A DNA stretch of 64,000 nucleotides from Diadema setosum (Eukaryota; Echinodermata; Echinoidea; Diadematoida; Diadematidae). The position numbers and the translations under genes were made by a program. Under the pieces are notes generated by a model. It was not told the origin of the DNA, ran no database searches, and saw only the letters and a list, made by a program, of their open reading frames with translations. The stretch covers positions 16,209,385-16,273,384 of the forward strand of contig NC_092705.1 of assembly GCF_964275005.1 (NCBI RefSeq). Reading direction: 5' to 3'. This document shows, piece after piece, positions 57,758-64,000 of this stretch (position 1 is the stretch's first letter; the number at the start of each line of letters is the position of its first letter).

Positions 57758-58714
57758 GTAATATATCACAGCCTGTCATGAACATGGACTGTGCATGTGT
57801 CCTTGAGATACATGTACCGACTGCACTCAAAAGTTCATGAATATATTCTGAGCCGGATTTTTGTCTTTTTTCCTTCTTTATTGAAATTGAAGTGATGCAT
57901 CCTCTTCTTTCATTCCTTCTATAAGCTGACTTCCATAACTTTATAGATATCTAGGGTTATTTTTGTCTTCTTGAAAATGACAGAGCCTGTTTCCGGCATG
58001 CTGTTAAAATTTGTGTTGTTTGTGTGTACAGGATCAGTCATAAAGAATTTAAAAGAGAAGGAGATGTGACATTCTCTTCTACTGTAAAGTTTTCTGGGCA
58101 TTTCTTGTGTTTTCTAAGACTATTGACACGTCTTATTAAACCCCTCAACCCCAACAACTCTGATCAGTGCACTGAAAGAGATAAAACTGATGAAAAGTTT
58201 TTTTTTTTTTTTTTTTTGGATAAAATTTTTTCAGAAATACAGTGATAAGTCACAACATGCTTGAAGTGCACGGCAATGCATGAAGAACACCATAAGGAGA
58301 GATGAATGTTCTGAAAGTGTTTTGCTTGAGTGCACATTACACAGTATGATGATGGTATCGTGATGAAGACGAGGGGCAAGGGAGGAGGAGGAGGAGGAAG
58401 AGGGGAGAAGGCAGAGGAGGAGGAGGATGAGAAGGCAGAGGAGGTTGTCAATTAGGATGAACACAATTATGACAGTACTGATATGGTCTTTGGCGTGGTG
58501 ATGATGATTTAGATTGTACATGGTAGTGATGAAGGTGTTGCTGATGATTTGAAATGCAAATGGTATTTATCGCAATTATAATGATGATTCAAATTCATAA
58601 AATTTTTCCGTTGAGATGCTTTCATTACAACTGATTGACAATTGCCCTACATTAACGTAAATAAGCACTGAACTGATCAGTGTTTGAGTAGTAGCCATGA
58701 TGAAAGAAATCATG

Positions 58715-58802
58715 GGCGTACATACTCAAGCAGGATTCGAACCTTCGACCTCCTGATGTCCAGACAGGCGTCATCTCCTCTAGACCACCGAGCTTCCACC
58801 CG
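58715..58802 (-). repeat. tRNA-derived SINE head
   Basis: On the - strand: GAAGCTCGGTGGTCTAGAGG (A-box region) and AGGTTCGAATCCTGC (B box). Anticodon stem imperfect and acceptor ends unpaired, so not a functional tRNA. Confidence 0.6.
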
Positions 58803-58925
58803 ACAGATGATGTTGATCATGATGAGGAGGAGAAGGGAGAGGAAGATAAGATGATGATGACATGAGTGATGATGATATTGTGTGTGGGTCAGTGTGAGAA
58901 TTGAGACCCAGAGTACAATGTTGAT

Positions 58926-59299
58926 TTGCTGACATTTTATAATCCTCACAGATGTTTAAGGTCATCCGATTGTAGATTGCTTGTTGTTCCAAAAACGAAG
59001 AAATCATGGGGGGGGGGGGGAATTGGTCATTTGCACATGCTGGACCTCACCTGTGGAATCAGTTGCCTCAAGCTATCCGTTACATTTCTAATGTTGACTC
59101 CTTTAAAGTTGCCCTCAAGACTCATTTGTTTGTAACCGTTTTCCAGTAGAATTGTATGTTATGATTTTTATGATCATCATTATTGTGTCATTCATTTTCA
59201 TGTGCATGTTTGTGTAATGATTTTTGTATTTCGTAACTTACTTTTTCTACTGCGCCATGAGCACATTAGTTATGTGGAATTGGCGCATTATAAGTACTC

Positions 59300-59377
<78 letters not shown>

Positions 59378-59378
59378 A
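58926..59378 (+). mobile_element. LINE (CR1/L2-like) 3' end: reverse transcriptase C-terminus and tail
   Basis: Encodes CLRSSDCRLLVVPKT, then in another frame LWNQLPQAIRYISNVDSFK and ALKTHLF, the usual C-terminal end of CR1/L2/Jockey-group LINE polyproteins. A G run at ~59009-59020 marks the frame change, so it is dead. The tail TGCGCCATGAGCAC...GCGCATTATAAGT leads into (ATT)24. 5'-truncated, as LINEs usually are. Confidence 0.75.
59301..59373. repeat. (ATT)n microsatellite at LINE tail
   Basis: About 24 ATT units directly after the LINE 3' end, as expected for a tail repeat. Confidence 0.95.
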
Positions 59379-59936
59379 CAATATTATCTAATCACATTTG
59401 CATGTGTGGTTGCTATCTGTATCTCTGTTTCACAAACAGATAGACACATGCACATGCACACACACACATGTAAAACTTTAAATTTCCACAACTTTTAAGC
59501 CTTGATTTTGATAAAAACTTCTACCATTGAATTGAATTGTATTTCAAGATAATTGTAACCATTGGAATGTCAGTGCAGGAATTAAGTGGGAAGTTGTCCT
59601 TCTATTATGGTGAGGCTGTACTACAAAATGCCTTGCAAGAGAAATATCTCTTGCTTCAGATTTTCTGGTGAGAAAATGTCCTTTTGAAACTACTTGACGT
59701 TTCACATCAAAGTGCTCTTCTCCATCCGTAGACGGTGAGATCAGTTCCTTCATACACAGTCTTGACAACCCATGTTTGTTAGTAAAATGCTTGTTATAGA
59801 GAAATAAAGAACAAAAACAAAATGAAATCACTTCACATATATTTGTACAATGCTTAGATGACCAACTGGCACCAAAGTGGTCATATTTTTCTTCATTTCC
59901 ATCTTCTTTTGCAGGAAATTCTGTATGGTAACCCTT

Positions 59937-60377
59937 TTAAAGGTACTAGCCCACATTTGCAAACCCACGAAAATCAAAACTGCATAAAACAGGTCCAATA
60001 TGACTTCAAGTACAAGTTATAACAGTAACATACCTCACCTGTTGCTCTTTGTCTATACCATTTGATAAAAGAGAGAAAATCATCGTTTTAAAATCAATTT
60101 TCAAACCGGGTCAACCCGACCCAAAATCAAATTACGAGCGCGGGCTAGCTACGCACATTAACTTACACATGTATCGCATGCATGTAGTACGTGCGTGGAC
60201 CGGAGCTAGCGAGCGTTTTTATACGCATGCATACGGTGCATTTTCATTTATTTTTATGAAAGTAATGGACTAATTGGAACGAAATTTTGCACAGGTGTTA
60301 CTGCAATCATACCCAAACTCCATGCTAACTATGAGACCAATTGCTGCAGGTTTACAAATGTGGGCTAATACCTTTAA
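59937..60377. mobile_element. TTAA-flanked MITE with TIR AAGGTA.TAGCCCACATTTG
   Basis: TTAAAGGTACTAGCCCACAT and inverted ATGTGGGCTAATACCTTTAA, 441 bp, in RFC4 intron 7. Confidence 0.85.
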
Positions 60378-60698
60378 ACCACATTATGCATGGTAGGGGC
60401 AAGTAAATTTTCACGCTGGGCAAGGAGCACAAAAAATGATAAAATTTACTTGCCTGATCCTTCAGGTGTATTCTGTGAAGGGGGGCGCAATTAATATTTC
60501 TGGCGCTACTTCCGCGTTTCATTTCATTTTTTTTTCTTTTTCTGTTTTGTTTTTAACAAAAAAATAAAGGGTGGGCGTGCGCCGGTCGCCCCCCCCCCCC
60601 CTCCTCTGGATCCGCCACTGCCTCCCTGAAGCAAACAAATGCAGGGCGCGAATATAAAAAAAAAGATGAGCTGGGCTGGTTGCCTTCCTGTTGCAGTA

Positions 60699-61080
60699 TT
60701 AAAGAGATGGTTTAGCATTGGTCGAGATGAGGATTGGGCTTTTAACTTTTTGCGAGATACCAAGAAACCACTTATGAAATAGTACAGACCATACCATTCA
60801 AAGAGGAATTCAAATTTATTTGATGAAAATTGGTTTTGGAATGGTTGAGACATCTCAAAACAAAGTAAAACAAAGCGATCGTAATAAAAGGTGGGTCCCA
60901 CCTTTTCATTATGATTGCTCTGTTTTGAATATCTCAACCATTTCAAAACCAATTTTCATCAAATGTTAAATTCCTCTTGGAATTACATGCTCTGTCATAT
61001 TTCATGAGAAGATTTTTCATTATCTCACAATAAAAAAAAAAGTAAGAAAAAAGAAGTTTAAGTCTCAACCATAACTATAT
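60699..61080. mobile_element. hairpin MITE family J, copy 5
   Basis: TTAAAGAGATGGTTTAGCAT, central GGTGGGTCCCACC and inverted second arm; right end degraded by A-rich sequence. In RFC4 intron 7. Confidence 0.7.
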
Positions 61081-63214
61081 CACAACGGAGAACATGCTAT
61101 GCCTGGGATCAAGATGCCATGGTGTGCAAGCGCATGCTGACATGTTGTGTATGAAGTTGTATATGCAGCAAAATCACATGGTGACCTCAGCTCAGATTTG
61201 CCGATGCAACAACGATCAGCTGATCCGGCAAAGAAAAAGTGACAGGAAAAAAAAAAACAACAAACAAACAAAATCGATTATCATGGTTGTTGACTGTTGA
61301 CACAATATCATGTAGTAATAAAATATAAACCAATTCTTTAATTTAATGCATCAATTTTTGCCTGTCTGGTTATCACAGAAAAGTTGCATTTTTGTCATCT
61401 TCCCCTTCCCTTTTGCAATTTTTCCTCATACGTAACACTGGTGATTTGAATCTCATATTCTTTTAGATATCTCAATAAACGCCCTGCTTAAGGATTTAAA
61501 GAACTTGGTTTCCTCATCAAAATCATTAACATCAAAACCAGATTTCCCTGCTCTTCAGCCTTTCCTTTTAAATATCATAAGAAAAAACTAGAGATAAAGT
61601 ATTCACAAGAAATGTTTAGAGATGTCTATAGAAATCATCATAATGCCCAGCCATATGTTCTGTTCTTTGTTGTAGTGTCGCAAAAAATGTTTAAATGCAT
61701 AGTTAATCACTACGCTTTTCACCCCAGACTCAAAATAATAACAAATGGCATTAAAAGGCCGAAGTAGTTGAGATTAATGAGAAATAATTATGATATTTTT
61801 TTCTTTCTTTCTTTCTTCAGTTTTGGAAAAAATAAGTTTGCCTTTCGAGCAAGTAAAAAAACAACAACAAAACAAAACAAACAATATATATTTATGAAGA
61901 TGAGATGTAGGCCTACTTGCCCAAAGGACGATTAGGATATGAATTTAGTTTAGAGCTCTGCATAATGCATAAAAATAAACCCTCTTTACTAGGTTATAGG
62001 TTATAGGTCTGAGGGAAAAAAAACAACAACTTCTAGATGAAGACAGCGCGCATACAATAACAATATTTGTGTTGCATTGAATGTGCTAACAATTAGATGA
62101 AGAAAAAAAAAACACGATATATTTTCTTTGGAGAAAAGCTGTATGGTGAAGAAAAGCTCAGTCAAAGACTGAAACACAGAAACTAAACAAGCAGAACCAT
62201 GAACATATGATGGAGTGCAGGACTACAATAAATGTCGCGCGGAAAATCACGTGATATCGATGCAGGAAACACGAGTGAAAAGTATAGCCGTTGTAGCAAC
62301 ATGACCACAGCGTATGCCTTTACTAGATGGCATGAGTAAATGAAAAAAAAAATGAATTAAAGAAAGATCAATTAAAAGTTCAAAATCTCTTGACAATGAG
62401 TTGAAGAATGTAGCCGCATGTTTCTTGGAGAGCATGCTTTTCATAATGGTCTTACAATATCGATATAACATGTGAACCAAATGCTTTTCCTTCAGCTTTA
62501 TGAAATTGCCACGGAATGCGCTTGAAGCTTTTACGTCAAATTTGTCTCGCATGAAAATTTGTTAAGAGTTGTTCATGCATGTAAATTACAACAGAACGCG
62601 CCTTTCTCAGGCTCGAAAAGGCGAAAGAATAACAATTGTGGAGCTTTAAATCAAAATTAGTCGTATTACGATGGTAATCAATGGCGTCATACACACCTAA
62701 AACGCGGCTTTCACAATTTCTGTTTTACTATTAAAATGCCAGCACACATGCTCGTAATTATGGTTTGTATGACCCCCCCCCCCCTCCCCCTTTGCGAATA
62801 TGAAGAATCCGCTGTGGGGGTGGAATGGAAACTTCTTCCCTTGATATGCTCCAAACGCAACAGAAGAGTGTGTGTTGTTGTTGTTGTTTTTCAATGTAAA
62901 AACAAAGTCCACATCAATAACTTTGTTGAGTTGAACCTCCGGTCCCGTTTCGTCGATCTTTCTGGTTGAGAATCTTAATTCCAATCGAATGACTGAGCGA
63001 GATATCTTGAGAGCCAGTTGCACGATGACACAAACTCCACCATGGCCCTGCGCGGATGGGATTAGATTTTCAATGATTTGATCAGAAAATCACGAAGCAA
63101 ATGATTTTTTTTTTCAAATGTCGATCTTAAAGTTGTTCTTTTTTCCCCTATAACATTTGCTAATTACATTTCTCGTTATCCTATTTTGAGAATACATGCA
63201 TGGTGGCGTATTGT
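61081..63214. other. RFC4 intron 7, right part
   Basis: No exon, RNA gene or clear repeat seen apart from A-rich runs. RFC4 exon 8 was looked for here (expected start GIAYLVKVSEGDLRKA-like) and not found. Confidence 0.45.
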
Positions 63215-63330
63215 GATCAGGGGCGGATCAAGGAATTCCGTAAAAGTGATGGGGCACCTTTACAAAACTATAAAGGTGGGGGGGGGGGGGGCGCACGCAC
63301 CGCTGCGTTCCCGCCTGGATCCGCCATTGG
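63215..63330. repeat. GGCGGATC-ended hairpin fragment
   Basis: GGGGCGGATCAAGG on the left and CCTGGATCCGCC on the right around a G14 run. A lone CTGGATCCGCCACTG end of the same kind lies at 60606-60620. Confidence 0.45.
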
Positions 63331-63479
63331 TGATAATCATGCCACCACTCCATTCACTGCCGTTTATTTCTTCATTGCCGGTGAGCGCTGTCCACTCATG
63401 GATAAACCTACTACAATGTGAAGACTCACACGCGGGGCAAGATGCGGCTGATACAGCGATTTACTAGTACCCATTCACA

Positions 63480-64000
63480 TTTTCCGTAAATGTTGTATTT
63501 GCTTTTCCTCATTTTTCTTGTTTTAGTGAGATTTCCCAAATATTCTAACAAAATAGTGCACCATACCGTTGAATTTCATATCTAAAAATGCAAAAGCTCC
63601 CTTGTGTGTGAAGGGCACCCCCCCCCCCACATCCTCCTACCCATTCTTGTTCGTTGGCGCTTATGTTTCATTTGTAAATGATTTAACCGGAAATTAAACA
63701 TTAACAGCATTTAGTTTGTTCGGCGCTTTTCCTTGCAAAATATACTTTGAAATTACAAACGTATCGTCACTACCGATTAACTTTATTGATTGCAAGTTCT
63801 CCAAACATTCCACCAACAGTGGTCACGGCGTTTATCTATACATACAAGTATTATATTTTTCAAATTAGTTACTGAGTATAAACGAGAACATCATGACACA
63901 ATAACTGGTCTGGCGCTTATCTCGCAACTTAACTTTATATCAAACGTATCGTCTTAGGATTTTGATTGAAAAAATTTCCAAATATTCCACCAAAAGTGTT
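63480..64000. repeat. C-rich repeat array, second locus (runs off the window)
   Basis: TTTCCCAAATATTCTA, CTAAAAATGCAAAAGCTCCC, a C11 run at ~63619, then CAAACATTCCACCAAC and CCAAATATTCCACCAAAAGT. Matches the array at 49380-50640. Confidence 0.6.

Noticed and set aside
58715-58802. Functional tRNA on the - strand
   Set aside because: Acceptor stem unpaired and anticodon stem mismatched; better explained as a SINE head.
60524-60952. 142-codon - strand frame with Gly-rich and Lys-rich ends
   Set aside because: Translates a hairpin MITE arm, a C run and a T run; composition, not a protein.

Overview
The window looks like nuclear DNA of a marine invertebrate deuterostome, most likely an echinoderm. 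This is inferred from animal-type split genes with GT-AG introns, proteins close to their vertebrate counterparts, a D-cysteine desulfhydrase-type enzyme, and AT-rich DNA loaded with short inverted-repeat transposons (MITEs), tRNA-derived SINEs and microsatellites. The species cannot be named from the sequence alone.

Three host genes are supported. (1) On the + strand at the left, the last two coding exons (4755-4895 and 7752-7870) of a pyridoxal-phosphate D-cysteine desulfhydrase / ACC-deaminase-like enzyme; its 5' part lies left of the window. (2) On the - strand, a complete ECT2 gene (Rho guanine nucleotide exchange factor) of 19 coding exons from 44665 down to 15816. Every splice phase joins, giving 880 residues with BRCT repeats, a nuclear-localisation stretch, a DH domain, a PH region and a basic tail. 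A probable promoter with three CCAAT boxes and a CDE/CHR-like pair lies at about 46815-46900. (3) On the + strand at the right, the first seven coding exons (52375-57757) of RFC4, a subunit of the clamp loader. They encode 215 residues including Walker A, Walker B and the SRC motif. The last ~40% lies beyond 64000.

Layout: 1-4338 is repeat-rich (SINE-like units, direct repeats, cAMP-response-element palindromes). 4339-7870 holds the desulfhydrase 3' end with MITEs in its introns. 7871-15815 is the convergent gap to the 3' end of ECT2, with a cluster of pogo-like MITEs. 15816-46900 is ECT2, whose long introns hold TTAA-flanked MITEs, hairpin elements, a 2.3-kb element with 13-bp inverted ends, a DR1-motif repeat family and a GC-rich minisatellite. 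46900-52372 is the divergent gap between ECT2 and RFC4, with a ~0.9-kb tandem duplication and C-rich repeats. 52373-64000 is RFC4 and its very long intron 7, with a LINE 3' end and several SINEs/MITEs.

ECT2 (cytokinesis) and RFC4 (DNA replication) are both proliferation genes lying head to head, but they are ~4-6 kb apart and so do not obviously share a core promoter. I found no CRISPR, phage or operon-like system. The most unusual material is in the repeats: a TTAA-flanked MITE group whose terminal palindromes differ between copies yet match within each copy, and repeat families that spread perfect CRE and DR1 transcription-factor motifs.
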